DNA of 64,000 nucleotides from Streptomyces sp. NBC_00094 (GCF_026343125.1 NZ_JAPEMB010000001.1:3291501-3355500), one strand, 5' to 3'. Positions 14,644-24,244 are shown, numbered from the stretch's first letter. Made by a program: numbers and translations. The notes: a model not told the origin generated them from the letters alone.

Positions 14644-14745
14644 GTCGCGGCCAGGGCTCAACTACGCAGCAACCAAACTCCGCCTGAGCCCCCATCAGGC
14701 CACACGGCCGGGAATACCCCGCGCCAGCCCGTAATTGACGCAAGC

Positions 14746-16005
14746 ATGCGATCAACGAGCACCCTCCGCCGCGCCGCCACCGCCCTCCTCACCGTCGCCG
14801 CCCTCGGCATCGCCCCCACCGCGCTCGCCGACACCGGCCACCAGGGCCCCTCCTGGCGCGCCGCCTGGGCCGCGTCGCCGCAGTCGCCGACCGCGCCCTT
14901 CAGTGCCAACTGGTCGCTGCAGGGCTTCGCCGACCAGACGGTCCGCCAGGTCGTCAGGGTCACCACCGGTGGCACCCGGGCCCGGATCGAGCTGACGAAC
15001 CGTTACGGCACCACGCCCCTGCGGATCACGGGCGCGACCGTCGCCCGTACGGACAAGGGCAGCGCGGTACGCCCCGGATCCATACGCCAGCTCCGCTTCG
15101 ACGGCCGGGCGTCCGTCACGATCCCCGCCGGCGGCACGCTCCTCAGCGACGCCGCGAACCTCCCCGTCGAGGCCTTCGGCTCGCTCACCGTCACCCTCTA
15201 CCTGGCGGACGCGACCGGCCCCGCGACCTTCCACCACTTCTCCTCGGCCACCAGCTACCGGGCCGACGGCGACCACCGCGCCGACCTGGCCGGCACGGCC
15301 TTCGACGAGACCAGCGCATCCTGGTACTTCCTCTCCGGCGTCGAGGTCACCGGCGGCCGGGACACCGGACGCCGGAACGGCGTCGTGACCTTCGGGGACT
15401 CCATCACCGACGGCGTCGGCTCCACGCTCGACACCGACAACCGCTACCCCGACCAGCTGGCGGAACGCCTCGCCGAGGCCGGCCGGCCCCGCGCCGTCGT
15501 CAACCACGGCATCGCCGGCAACCAGGTCGTCAACGACACCACCTGGGCGGGCGACAAGGCCCTCTCGCGCTTCCGTAAGGACGTCCTGACGGAGCCCGGC
15601 GTCCGGACCGTGATCATCCTCGAGGGCATCAACGACATCGGCGGCAGCACGACGACCTTCCCCGCCGCGCCCACCCCCGACGTCTCCGCCGAGCGGCTGA
15701 TCGCGGGCCACCGCACCCTGATCCGCGAGGCCCACGCGAAGGGCCTCAAGGCCGTCGGCGCGACCCTCACCCCGATCAAGGGCTCCTTCTACTACTCCCC
15801 GGCGAACGAGGCCAAGCGGGACGCCGTCAACGAGTGGATCCGCACGTCCGGCGCGTACGACGCGGTCGTCGACTTCGACCGCGCGGTCGCGGACCCGGCG
15901 GACCCGGACCGCATGCTCACGGCGTACGACTCGGGCGACGCCCTGCACCCGAACGACGCGGGCTACACGGCGATGGCCGGGGCAGTGGACCTCGACGAGC
16001 TGTGA
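14746..16005 (+). CDS. Secreted SGNH/GDSL-family esterase
   Basis: The protein has 419 residues from ATG 14746. The signal peptide runs to about ALADTGHQG. A beta-rich N-terminal domain (about 40-200) precedes the SGNH hydrolase: VVTFGDSITDG (block I, nucleophile Ser), NHGIAGNQVV (Gly block), LEGINDIGG (Asn block) and DALHPNDAGY (Asp-x-x-His block). All four catalytic blocks are intact, so it should be an active extracellular esterase or lipase; the substrate (ester lipid or acetylated polysaccharide) is open. A strong hairpin follows at 16011-16050. Confidence 0.9.
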   Translation: MRSTSTLRRAATALLTVAALGIAPTALADTGHQGPSWRAAWAASPQSPTAPFSANWSLQGFADQTVRQVVRVTTGGTRARIELTNRYGTTPLRITGATVARTDKGSAVRPGSIRQLRFDGRASVTIPAGGTLLSDAANLPVEAFGSLTVTLYLADATGPATFHHFSSATSYRADGDHRADLAGTAFDETSASWYFLSGVEVTGGRDTGRRNGVVTFGDSITDGVGSTLDTDNRYPDQLAERLAEAGRPRAVVNHGIAGNQVVNDTTWAGDKALSRFRKDVLTEPGVRTVIILEGINDIGGSTTTFPAAPTPDVSAERLIAGHRTLIREAHAKGLKAVGATLTPIKGSFYYSPANEAKRDAVNEWIRTSGAYDAVVDFDRAVADPADPDRMLTAYDSGDALHPNDAGYTAMAGAVDLDEL

Positions 16006-16010
16006 CAGAG

Positions 16011-16050
16011 GCGTGCCCCGGCCGGTCCGGAGGGACCGCCCGGGGCACGC
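16011..16050. terminator. Hairpin terminator after the esterase gene
   Basis: GCGTGCCCCGG-CGGTCC pairs with GGGACCG-CCGGGGCACGC across a 3-base tip; one unpaired base interrupts each arm. It lies directly after the esterase stop and before the 20-bp repeat array. Confidence 0.8.
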
Positions 16051-16074
16051 TTCACTTCACCACTCCGGATCCGT

Positions 16075-16192
16075 CGTCACGACCTCGGAATCACCGTCAC
16101 GACCTCAGATCGCCGTCACGACCTCAGATCGCCGTCTCGACCCCGAAACCGCCGTCACGACCCCGGAACCGCCGTCACGACCCCAGGATCGT
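16075..16192. repeat. 19-20-bp tandem array reaching into the 3' end of mfd
   Basis: Six units of the type cgtcacgaccccggaaccgc lie head to tail (16075, 16095, 16114, 16133, 16153 and 16173). The last unit contains the mfd stop codon (16175-16177) and the final codons, so the intergenic units look like amplified copies of the gene end. Confidence 0.85.
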
Positions 16193-19100
16193 CGTCAGGA
16201 ACTCGCCCGTCCACGCGAGGAGTTCGCGCCCGACCACCGGCTTCCCGCCGATCTTGCCCGACGTGGGGCGCGGGACCAGGATCTGGTGGACGGCCGGCTT
16301 GATCACCGTGCGCGGGTACAGGCGCTTCAGGCGCAGCTCCTGCGACTCCCTCAACTCCACCGGCGCGAAGCGGATGTTCGGGCCCTGGAGGACGATCTCG
16401 CCGACGCCGCACGCGCGCGCCAGCATCCGCAGGCCCGCCACCAGGAGCAGGTTCTCGACCGGCTCCGGCAGCTTGCCGTACCGGTCGGTGAGCTCCTCGC
16501 GTACGGCCCTGATGTCCTCCTCCGAGTTCGCGGAGGCGATCGAGCGGTAGGCCTGGAGCCGCAGCCGCTCCCCCGGCGCGTAGTCGTGCGGCATGTGGGC
16601 GTCGACCGGGAGCTCGATCTTGACCTCCAGCGGCGCCTCCTCCTCCGGGCCGCCCTCCATCTGCGCCCGGTAGTCCGCGACCGCCTCGCCGACCATCCGG
16701 ACGTACAGGTCGAAGCCGACGCCCGCGATGTGACCGGACTGCTCGCCGCCGAGCAGGTTGCCCGCGCCGCGGATCTCCAGGTCCTTCATCGCCACGTACA
16801 TGCCGGCGCCCATCTCGGTGTGCTGGGCGATCGTCGCGAGCCGCTCGTGCGCGGTCTCCGTCAGCGGCTTCTCCGGCGGGTACAGGAAGTACGCGTAACC
16901 CCGCTCGCGGCCTCGGCCGACGCGGCCGCGCAGCTGGTGGAGCTGTGAGAGGCCGAAGTTGTCGCCGCGCTCGACGATGAGGGTGTTGGCGTTGGAGATG
17001 TCGATGCCGGACTCGACGATCGTCGTGGAGACGAGGACGTCGAACTTCTTCTCCCAGAAGTCGACGACCACCTGCTCCAGGGCGCTCTCGCTCATCTGGC
17101 CGTGGGCGGTCGCGATCCGCGCCTCGGGCACGATCTCGCGCAGTCGCGCCGCGGCCCGGTCGATCGAGTCGACACGGTTGTGGATGTAGAAGACCTGTCC
17201 CTCGCGGAGGAGTTCGCGCCGGATCGCGGCGCCGATCTGCTTCTCCTCGTACGGGCCGACGAAGGTGAGGACCGGGTGCCGCTCCTCCGGCGGGGTGGTG
17301 ATCGTCGACATCTCGCGGATGCCCGTCACCGCCATCTCCAGGGTGCGCGGAATCGGGGTGGCCGACATCGTCAGCACGTCGACGTTGGCGCGGAGCTTCT
17401 TCAGCTGCTCCTTGTGCTCGACGCCGAAGCGCTGCTCCTCGTCGACGATGACCAGGCCCAGGTCCTTGAACTTCGTCTCGGAGGAGAAGAGGCGGTGGGT
17501 GCCGATGACGACGTCGACCGAGCCCTCCCGCAGCCCCTCCAGCGTCGCCTTCGACTCGGTGTCGCTCTGGAAGCGGGACAGCGCCCGCACCTTCACCGGG
17601 AACTGCGAGTACCGCTCGCCGAACGTGCCGAAGTGCTGCTGCACGAGGAGCGTCGTCGGGACGAGGACCGCGACCTGCTTGCCGTCCTGGACCGCCTTGA
17701 ACGCCGCCCGTACCGCGATCTCCGTCTTGCCGTAGCCGACGTCGCCGCAGATCAGACGGTCCATGGGGACCGTCTTCTCCATGTCCTCCTTCACCTCGGC
17801 GATGGTGGACAGCTGGTCGGGCGTCTCCGCGTACGGGAAGGCGTCCTCCAGCTCGCGCTGCCACGGGGTGTCCTGGCCGAAGGCGTGGCCGGGGGCCGCC
17901 ATCCGGGCCGAGTACAGCTTGATCAGGTCGGCGGCGATCTCCTTGACGGCCTTCTTCGCGCGCGCCTTCGTCTTCGTCCAGTCCGCGCCGCCGAGCCGGT
18001 GCAGGGTCGGCGCCTCGCCGCCCACGTACTTGGTGACCTGCTCCAGCTGGTCGGTGGGGATGTACAGCCGGTCGCCGGGCTGGCCGCGCTTGGCGGGGGC
18101 GTACTCGACGAGGAGGTACTCGCGGGTCGCGCCCTGCACGGTCCGCTGGACCATCTCCACGTACCGGCCGACGCCGTGCTGCTCGTGCACGATGTAGTCG
18201 CCGACCTCCAGGGTCAGCGGGTCGATGGTCTTGCGGCGCTTGGCCGGCATCCGCTGGCCGTCCTTGCCGGCCGCCTTCTGGCCGGACAGGTCGGTCTCGG
18301 TGAGGACGGCGAGCTTGAGCGCCGGGTCGACGAAGCCGAAGTCGATGGAGCCGGTCGACACGTGCACGACGGACGGCGAGATCTCCGCGAGGTCCCCCGT
18401 CTTCGAATCGAGCACAGTGAGGCGGGCGGCGATGCCCTCGCCGCCGAGGACCTCGACCGTACGGGTCGCGGGGCCGTGGGCCTCCGTCACGTACACCGTG
18501 CGCCAGCCGTCGGCCAGCCAGCCCTTGGTGTCGGCGAGCGCCCGGGCGGTGTCCCCGCGGTACGACTCCGGGGCGCGCATGCCGAGGAGCAGGGTGTCCC
18601 CCGACAGGACCTCGTCCGCCGCGAACGGCGCCACCGACCACCAGGCGATGTCCAGCTCGCGCGCCCGGTCCCGTACGTCCGCGATCCCCCACAGGGAGGC
18701 GGCGCCGACGTCGATCGGGGCCTCGCCGCCGCCGGCCGTCGCCGCCCACGAGGCCTGGAGGAACTCCTGCGACGTCGCCACCAGGTCCGAGGCCCGGGTC
18801 CGGACCCGCTCGGGGTCGCAGACCACGGCCATGGCGCCCTTCGGCAGCACGTCGAGCAGCAGCTCCATGTCGTCGACGAGGACCGGGGCCAGGGACTCCA
18901 TGCCCTCGACCGCGATGCCCTCCGCGATCTTGTTCAGGAGCTCGCCCAGCTCCGGGTGGGCCTCGGCCAGCGCCCGGGCCCGCTCCCGTACGTCCTCGGT
19001 CAGCAGCAGTTCGCGGCAGGGCGGCGCCCACAGACCGTGCTCGGCGACTTCGAGGGATCGCTGGTCCGCCACCTTGAAGTAGCGGATCTCCTCGACGTCG

Positions 19101-19723
19101 TCGCCCCAGAACTCGATGCGGAGCGGGTGCTCCTCGGTGGGCGGGAAGACGTCCAGGATGCCGCCGCGCACGGCGAACTCGCCGCGCTTCTCGACGAGCT
19201 CGACCCGGGAGTACGCGGCGGCCGCGAGGCCCTCGACGATCTCGTTCAGGTCCGCGCTCTGGCCACTGCGCAGGGCCACGGGCTCCAGGTCGCCGAGGCC
19301 CTTGACCTGCGGCTGGAGTACGGAGCGGATCGGCGCGACGACGACGCTGACGGGGCCGGCGGCCGGGTCGTCGTCGCGCGGGTGCGCGAGGCGGCGCAGC
19401 ACGGCGAGACGGCGGCCGACGGTGTCGGAGCGGGGCGAGAGCCGCTCGTGCGGCAGGGTCTCCCAGGAGGGGTACTCGACGACCTTGTCCGGGTCGAGGA
19501 GCGAGCGGAGCGCGGCGGCCAGGTCCTCGGCCTCCCGCCCGGTCGCGGTGACGGCCAGGACAGGGCGCCCCGAGTCACGGGCGAGCGCGGCGACGGCGAA
19601 CGGGCGCGCGGCGGCCGGCCCGACCAGGTCGACGTGCGGGCGGTTCCCGTCGGCGGCGGCCTTCACCGCTTCGGCGAGGGCCGCGTCCTTGACGACTACA
19701 TCAAGCAGGCCGTGCAGGCTCAT
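16175..19723 (-). CDS. mfd: Transcription-repair coupling factor Mfd
   Basis: The protein has 1182 residues from MSLHGLLDVV (ATG 19721-19723). The open frame extends to 19828, but the extra residues are Pro/Arg-rich and not family-like. Domains in order: UvrB-like N-terminus, CarD-like RNA-polymerase-interacting domain (VGDYIVHEQHGVGRYVEM), then the translocase with Walker A GDVGYGKTEIAVRAA, VDEEQRFGVEH, TMSATPIPRTLEMA, VESGIDISNANTL and LHQLRGRVGR, then the TRCF C-terminal domain. It removes stalled RNA polymerase and recruits UvrA. Length is normal. Confidence 0.98.
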   Translation of the reverse strand: MSLHGLLDVVVKDAALAEAVKAAADGNRPHVDLVGPAAARPFAVAALARDSGRPVLAVTATGREAEDLAAALRSLLDPDKVVEYPSWETLPHERLSPRSDTVGRRLAVLRRLAHPRDDDPAAGPVSVVVAPIRSVLQPQVKGLGDLEPVALRSGQSADLNEIVEGLAAAAYSRVELVEKRGEFAVRGGILDVFPPTEEHPLRIEFWGDDVEEIRYFKVADQRSLEVAEHGLWAPPCRELLLTEDVRERARALAEAHPELGELLNKIAEGIAVEGMESLAPVLVDDMELLLDVLPKGAMAVVCDPERVRTRASDLVATSQEFLQASWAATAGGGEAPIDVGAASLWGIADVRDRARELDIAWWSVAPFAADEVLSGDTLLLGMRAPESYRGDTARALADTKGWLADGWRTVYVTEAHGPATRTVEVLGGEGIAARLTVLDSKTGDLAEISPSVVHVSTGSIDFGFVDPALKLAVLTETDLSGQKAAGKDGQRMPAKRRKTIDPLTLEVGDYIVHEQHGVGRYVEMVQRTVQGATREYLLVEYAPAKRGQPGDRLYIPTDQLEQVTKYVGGEAPTLHRLGGADWTKTKARAKKAVKEIAADLIKLYSARMAAPGHAFGQDTPWQRELEDAFPYAETPDQLSTIAEVKEDMEKTVPMDRLICGDVGYGKTEIAVRAAFKAVQDGKQVAVLVPTTLLVQQHFGTFGERYSQFPVKVRALSRFQSDTESKATLEGLREGSVDVVIGTHRLFSSETKFKDLGLVIVDEEQRFGVEHKEQLKKLRANVDVLTMSATPIPRTLEMAVTGIREMSTITTPPEERHPVLTFVGPYEEKQIGAAIRRELLREGQVFYIHNRVDSIDRAAARLREIVPEARIATAHGQMSESALEQVVVDFWEKKFDVLVSTTIVESGIDISNANTLIVERGDNFGLSQLHQLRGRVGRGRERGYAYFLYPPEKPLTETAHERLATIAQHTEMGAGMYVAMKDLEIRGAGNLLGGEQSGHIAGVGFDLYVRMVGEAVADYRAQMEGGPEEEAPLEVKIELPVDAHMPHDYAPGERLRLQAYRSIASANSEEDIRAVREELTDRYGKLPEPVENLLLVAGLRMLARACGVGEIVLQGPNIRFAPVELRESQELRLKRLYPRTVIKPAVHQILVPRPTSGKIGGKPVVGRELLAWTGEFLTTILGS

Positions 19724-19930
19724 GGAGCTTTCCATCCCGGGTTCGGAGTACGGGCGCGGTGGCGCGGGGGCGGACAACGCGAACAGCCCGACACGTCGAA
19801 CGGGCCGGGGTGGTCCCGGACCTGCCACGGCCCGGATGCGCCCCCAGCCTACGACGTGCCACTGTCACTCGCCCGAAGGAAAGGGGCCACTCCGGGGAGT
19901 GACGGAGCTGGCAGCCGGACCGCTCGTACG

Positions 19931-19956
19931 ACTAAACTTAGTCCCCCACTTAGTCC
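19931..19956 (+). promoter_or_regulatory. Candidate toxin-antitoxin autoregulatory operator
   Basis: ACTAA-ac-TTAGT (19931-19942) is a palindrome. ACTTAGTCC occurs twice in direct repeat (19936-19944 and 19948-19956), spaced 12 bp apart, about 20 bp before the antitoxin start. Repeated half-sites just upstream are usual for Phd-type autorepression. Confidence 0.5.
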
Positions 19957-19977
19957 ACCTAGCTGTGAGAGGCCGCG

Positions 19978-20223
19978 ATGGAAGCAGCCCGGCAGTACAA
20001 CGTCCACGAGGCGAAGACCCACTTCTCCAAGATCCTGGAGGCGGTCGCGACCGGCGAGGAGGTGATCATCAGCAAGTCCGGCGAACCGGTCGCGAAGGTG
20101 ATCCCGCTGGCCGGCAAGGTCCACCGGAGCGACTACGGCTCCCTCAAGGGCCGGATCACCCTGGCCGACGACTTCGACGACCTCCCCGAGGGCTTCGACG
20201 AGGCCTTCGGAGCCGACGAGTGA
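19978..20223 (+). CDS. Phd/YefM-family antitoxin
   Basis: The protein has 81 residues from ATG 19978 with gagagg upstream. YNVHEAKTHFSKILEAVATGEEVIISKSGEPVAKVIPL is the Phd/YefM DNA-binding fold, and the acidic tail (DDFDDLPEGFDEAFGADE) is the usual toxin-neutralising segment. Its stop codon overlaps the toxin start (GTGA, 20220-20223), the classic coupled type II arrangement that keeps antitoxin in excess. Confidence 0.9.
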   Translation: MEAARQYNVHEAKTHFSKILEAVATGEEVIISKSGEPVAKVIPLAGKVHRSDYGSLKGRITLADDFDDLPEGFDEAFGADE

Positions 20224-20588
20224 AGCTCCTTCTCGACACGCACGTCGTCCTGTGGTGGCTCAGCGGAGAGCTCCCGGACAAGACTCGCGACCTGCTTGCC
20301 GGGGAGCGCTGGGTCTACATGAGCGCGGTGACCCCCTGGGAGCTCTCCGTCAAGCAGGCCACGGGCAAACTCGACGCCCCCGTGGATGTCGCGGAGCGGG
20401 CCCGGGCCACGCAGTTCCTCCCGCTGCCGATCGTCGCGGAGCACGGCGTCCGCGCCGGACAGCTCCCGCCCCACCACCGCGACCCCTTCGACCGGATACT
20501 GATCGCCCAGGCACAGACCGAAGGGCTCACCCTCGTGACCCGGGACAAGCACATCCCCCGCTACGACGTGCCGGTGCTCACCGTCTGA
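20220..20588 (+). CDS. PIN-domain (VapC-type) toxin
   Basis: The protein has 122 residues from GTG 20220. The acidic residues of the PIN nuclease are present: LLLDTHVVLWWL (first Asp), TPWELSVKQATGKL (Glu), and DPFDRILIAQAQTEGLTLVTRD (two Asp). VapC-like proteins cut tRNA or rRNA. The pairing with a Phd-type rather than VapB-type antitoxin is common in actinobacteria. All catalytic residues are intact, so the module is probably functional. A strong terminator follows. Confidence 0.9.
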   Translation: MKLLLDTHVVLWWLSGELPDKTRDLLAGERWVYMSAVTPWELSVKQATGKLDAPVDVAERARATQFLPLPIVAEHGVRAGQLPPHHRDPFDRILIAQAQTEGLTLVTRDKHIPRYDVPVLTV

Positions 20589-20598
20589 GCATGCCGAA

Positions 20599-20634
20599 CG
20601 GCCCCGGTGGACCTGGCAGGGTCCACCGGGGCCG
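20599..20634. terminator. Strong bidirectional hairpin
   Basis: A perfect 15-bp stem (20599-20613 with 20620-20634) and 6-nt loop lie between the toxin gene and the convergent ABC permease gene. Confidence 0.88.
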
Positions 20635-20660
20635 TGCTCCCCCGTTCCGTCCCGCGACCG

Positions 20661-20718
20661 CTACTCGCTCGCGATCGCGTTCAGGACGTCTACTCGCTCG
20701 CGATCGCGTTCAGGACGT
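20661..20718. repeat. 29-bp perfect tandem duplication over the permease stop codon
   Basis: Bases 20661-20689 and 20690-20718 are identical. The unit encodes the last residues LNAIASE and the TAG stop of the permease; the outer copy lies past the stop, shifted in frame because 29 is not a multiple of 3. Confidence 0.95.
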
Positions 20719-23269
20719 TCATCCGGCCCGCCCGGAAGGCCGGGACCAGGGCGGCGAAGAGGCCCACGAAGGCCGAGCCGACGAAGACGGTGAGGATCGT
20801 CGGCCAGGGGATCTCCAGGACGCCGAGGCCCTCCAGGGCGAGGAGCTTCTGGGCGGCCGTGCCCCAGCCCATGCCCAGGCCGAGGCCGAGGAGGGCGCCG
20901 AAGAGGGCGATGACCACCGATTCCAGACGGATCATGCGGCGCAGCTGGCGGCGGGAGAGGCCGATGGCGCGCATGAGGCCGATCTCGCGGGTCCGCTCGA
21001 CGACCGAGAGGGCCAGGGTGTTCACGACGCCGAGGATCGCGACGACGATCGCGAGGGCGAGGAGCCCGTACACGATGTTGAGGAGCTGGCCGACCTGGCC
21101 CTTCAGGTCCTCCTTGTAGTCGGCCTGGTTGCTCGCCTTGTACTGCGGGTAGGGCGCGAGGGCGTCCTTGACGGCCTGGTAGGCCTGGGTCTCCTGGCCC
21201 TCCTTCGCGCTGGCGAGGAGGAGCAGGCTGTGCGGCATCCGGTCGGCGGGGACGTACCGGGCGAGGGTGGTGATGTTGGTGTACATCACGCCCGAGTCGA
21301 CGCCGCCGGTGTCCTCGGTGATCGCCATGACCTTGAGCTTCGCCGTCTCGCCGCCCTTGAACTCGACGGGCAGGACGTCGCCGACCTTCACGCCGTGCTC
21401 GGCGGCGTACTCGCTGCCGACGGACATGGCGTCCGTACCGTAGGCGTCGGCGAGCGTGCCCGCCGTGGTCTCCCGGCGCAGGTCCTTCATGTACGTCGGG
21501 TCGGTGGCGGCCAGCTCGACGGCCTTCGCGGTGCGGCCGCCCGGGTCGGTGATCGTGGCGTCGACCCACCTGTACTCGGTGACGTGGTCGAGGCCCGGGA
21601 CCTTCTCCAGGGCTGCCTGTGCCTGCGGCACGATCGGCTGGCCGGTGCCGGACTGGACGATGTAGTCGGCGCCGACGGAGCGGTCCAGTTCCTCGGTGGC
21701 CGAGGCGACCATCGAGGAGCCGACCACCGACAGGCAGGCGACCAGGGCGAGGCCGATCATCAGGGCCGCGCCGGTGGCGCCGGTGCGGCGCGGGTTGCGC
21801 AGGGCGTTGCGCTCGGCCATCCGGCCGACCGGGCCGAAGACCCGCAGGACGACGACGCCGAGGGCCCGGACCACCCCGCCGGCGAGGAGCGGGCCGATGA
21901 CGATGAAGCCGAGGAGGGAGAGGACGACGCCGAGGCCGAGCCAGAGCGAGCCGGGGCCGGCTTCCTCGGCGCGGGTCGCGGTCCACAGCGCGGCGGCGCC
22001 GGCGGCGGTGAGGGCGAGGCCGAGCCCGCCCCGGACCCGTCCGGCCTTCCCGTCGGCGGGGGTGCCGGCGTCGCGGAGGGCGGCCATCGGGGAGACCTTG
22101 CCGGCCCGGCGGGCCGGGATGTAGGCGGAGAGGACGGTGACGACGACGCCGAGGGCGAGGCCGATGGCGGGGGTCGTCCACGCGACGGTGAGGTCGCGGG
22201 TGGAGAGCTCCATGCCCATCGAGGACATGAGCTTCATGAGGCCGACGGCGAGACCGACGCCCGCCGCGACTCCGGCGACCGAGCCGACCAGGCCGAGGAG
22301 CAGCGCCTCGACGAGGACGGAGCGGTTGATCTGCTTGCGGCTGGAGCCGATGGCCCGCATGAGGCCGATCTCGCGGGTGCGCTGGGCGACCAGCATGGAG
22401 AAGGTGTTGACGATGAGGAAGATGCCGACGAGGAAGGCGATCCCGGCGAAGCCGAGCATCGCGTACTTCATGACGTCGAGGAACCCGGCGACGTCCTCGC
22501 GGCCCGCGTCGGCGGCCTCGGCGGCGGTCTGGAGCTTGTAGCCGTCGCCCCCGATGGCCGCGGCGATGTTCGCCTTCAGCGCGTCGTCACTGACACCGGG
22601 CTTCGCGTCGGCCTGGATCTGCGTGAACAGGCCTTCCTTGCCGAGGAGTTCGCGCTGCGCGGTGGCCGTGTCGAAGTAGACGAGGGTGGCGCCGGGGTTG
22701 GTGACCTTGAAGTCGACGATGCCGGAGATCTTCGCCGTGAAGTCGCCGTCGACGGCGATGGTCCGCAGCTCGTCGCCGATCTTCAGGCCGTGCTTCTCGG
22801 CGGTGGCGCCGTCGACGACCACGTCGGTGGGGCCGCGCGGCTCGTGGCCGGAGACGAGCTCCACCGAACGGAGCTCGTTGGGGGTCCAGTTGAGGGCGAT
22901 GGTCGGGGCGCCGCTGGTGGGCCCGACGTTCTCGTTCTCGGCGTCGACGACGGTGACGCTGGTGGAGGCGATCGCGCCCTGCGCGGCCTGGACGCCCTCC
23001 GCCTTCCCGACCTGCTCGACGAGCGAGGCGGGGAGGGACTCGGGGCGGCCGGTCTGCGGGCTCTCGTCCTCCGCCGCCGCGCCCCTCGGGCTGACGCTGA
23101 CGTCGGAGGCGGTCGACGCGAAGAGCTTGTCGAACGTCGTGTTCATGGTGTCGGTGAAGACGAGCGTCCCACTGACGAAGGCGACGGAGAGGAGGACGGC
23201 GACGGCGGAGAGCGCCATGCGTCCCTTGTGCGCGAGGAAGTTGCGCAGCGAGGTCTTGAGGACGGTCAT
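20690..23269 (-). CDS. MacB/FtsX-type ABC transporter permease
   Basis: The protein has 859 residues from ATG 23267-23269. Two FtsX modules are visible: an N-terminal helix (about 12-35), a periplasmic MacB_PCD-like domain, helices at about 265-430, then a second extracytoplasmic domain and final helices at about 730-850. Both modules carry TREIGLMRAIG-type coupling motifs that contact the ATPase. The start overlaps the ATPase stop by 4 bp (ATGA). Likely an exporter or envelope-stress/antimicrobial peptide system; the cargo is unknown. The gene end is tandemly duplicated. Confidence 0.92.
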   Translation of the reverse strand: MTVLKTSLRNFLAHKGRMALSAVAVLLSVAFVSGTLVFTDTMNTTFDKLFASTASDVSVSPRGAAAEDESPQTGRPESLPASLVEQVGKAEGVQAAQGAIASTSVTVVDAENENVGPTSGAPTIALNWTPNELRSVELVSGHEPRGPTDVVVDGATAEKHGLKIGDELRTIAVDGDFTAKISGIVDFKVTNPGATLVYFDTATAQRELLGKEGLFTQIQADAKPGVSDDALKANIAAAIGGDGYKLQTAAEAADAGREDVAGFLDVMKYAMLGFAGIAFLVGIFLIVNTFSMLVAQRTREIGLMRAIGSSRKQINRSVLVEALLLGLVGSVAGVAAGVGLAVGLMKLMSSMGMELSTRDLTVAWTTPAIGLALGVVVTVLSAYIPARRAGKVSPMAALRDAGTPADGKAGRVRGGLGLALTAAGAAALWTATRAEEAGPGSLWLGLGVVLSLLGFIVIGPLLAGGVVRALGVVVLRVFGPVGRMAERNALRNPRRTGATGAALMIGLALVACLSVVGSSMVASATEELDRSVGADYIVQSGTGQPIVPQAQAALEKVPGLDHVTEYRWVDATITDPGGRTAKAVELAATDPTYMKDLRRETTAGTLADAYGTDAMSVGSEYAAEHGVKVGDVLPVEFKGGETAKLKVMAITEDTGGVDSGVMYTNITTLARYVPADRMPHSLLLLASAKEGQETQAYQAVKDALAPYPQYKASNQADYKEDLKGQVGQLLNIVYGLLALAIVVAILGVVNTLALSVVERTREIGLMRAIGLSRRQLRRMIRLESVVIALFGALLGLGLGMGWGTAAQKLLALEGLGVLEIPWPTILTVFVGSAFVGLFAALVPAFRAGRMNVLNAIASE

Positions 23270-24054
23270 GACGTCCGCCCGCGCGCGTCGAAGTCCTTCA
23301 TCCGGTCGAGGACGGCGTCGGCGGTGGGCCGCTCCATCTCGTCGACGATCCGCCCGTCGGCGAGGTAGAGGACGCGGTCGGCGTACGAGGCGGCGACCGG
23401 GTCGTGGGTGACCATGACGATCGTCTGCCCCAGCTCGTCGACGGACTGCCGCAGGAAGCCGAGGACCTCGGCGCCGGCCCGGGAGTCGAGGTTGCCGGTC
23501 GGCTCGTCACCGAAGATGATCTCGGGCCGGGCGGCGAGCGCGCGGGCCACGGCGACGCGCTGCTGCTGCCCGCCGGAGAGCTCGTTCGGCCGGTGCTTGA
23601 GGCGGTCGGAGAGACCCACCGTGTCGACGACCCGCCGCAGCCACTCGGCGTCCGGCTTGCGTCCGGCGATGTCCATCGGGAGCGTGATGTTCTCGATGGC
23701 GCTCAGGGTCGGCAGCAGGTTGAACGCCTGGAAGATGAAGCCGATCCGGTCCCGGCGGAGCTGGGTGAGCTTCTTGTCCTTGAGCCCGGTGATCTCGGTC
23801 TCGTCGAGGAAGATCTCGCCGCTGGTGACGGTGTCGAGCCCGGCGAGGCAGTGCATCAGGGTCGACTTGCCGGAACCCGAGGGCCCCATGATCGCGGTGA
23901 AGGCACCACGGGCGATGTCCACGTCGACGGAGTCCAGCGCGACGACCCGGGTCTCCCCCGCGCCGTACGCCTTGACGACCTGTCGCGCCCGCGCGGCGAC
24001 GGCCGTACGCCCTCCGGTGTCCCCGTGCCTGGGGATGGTCACAGCCGAAGTCAC
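23266..24054 (-). CDS. LolD/MacB-type ABC transporter ATP-binding protein
   Basis: The protein has 262 residues from GTG 24052-24054 with aggaga upstream. Walker A GPSGSGKST, Q-loop FQAFNLLP, signature LSGGQQQRVAVARAL, Walker B IIFGDEPTGNLD and switch THDP are all intact. The sequence AFNLLPTLSAIENITLPM is typical of the MacB/LolD branch that works with large FtsX permeases, as encoded next. The two genes overlap by 4 bp and form an operon. Confidence 0.95.
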   Translation of the reverse strand: MTSAVTIPRHGDTGGRTAVAARARQVVKAYGAGETRVVALDSVDVDIARGAFTAIMGPSGSGKSTLMHCLAGLDTVTSGEIFLDETEITGLKDKKLTQLRRDRIGFIFQAFNLLPTLSAIENITLPMDIAGRKPDAEWLRRVVDTVGLSDRLKHRPNELSGGQQQRVAVARALAARPEIIFGDEPTGNLDSRAGAEVLGFLRQSVDELGQTIVMVTHDPVAASYADRVLYLADGRIVDEMERPTADAVLDRMKDFDARGRTS

Positions 24055-24244
24055 GGTCTTCTCCTAGGAGCAGTGGGTGGGTTGTAAGACCAAGTTAAGA
24101 AGCGAAACCCGCACTTCTCGTCCTCCGCCGGGACGACCGATCCCTGGCTCTCATGGGGGAGATCCCCCTAGGGGTTCCTCCGACCCTGGTACTGGTGAGA
24201 CCCTGTCGACGAACATTTAGGTGTACGAAGAAAGGAATCTCGCG

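Noticed and set aside
17102..20065. 987-residue rightward frame opposite mfd
   Set aside because: Shadow of mfd; composition is Arg/Leu/Val-rich with no recognisable family.
20252..23368. 1038-residue rightward frame opposite the ABC permease
   Set aside because: Shadow frame; overlaps the VapC toxin in another frame and lacks motifs.
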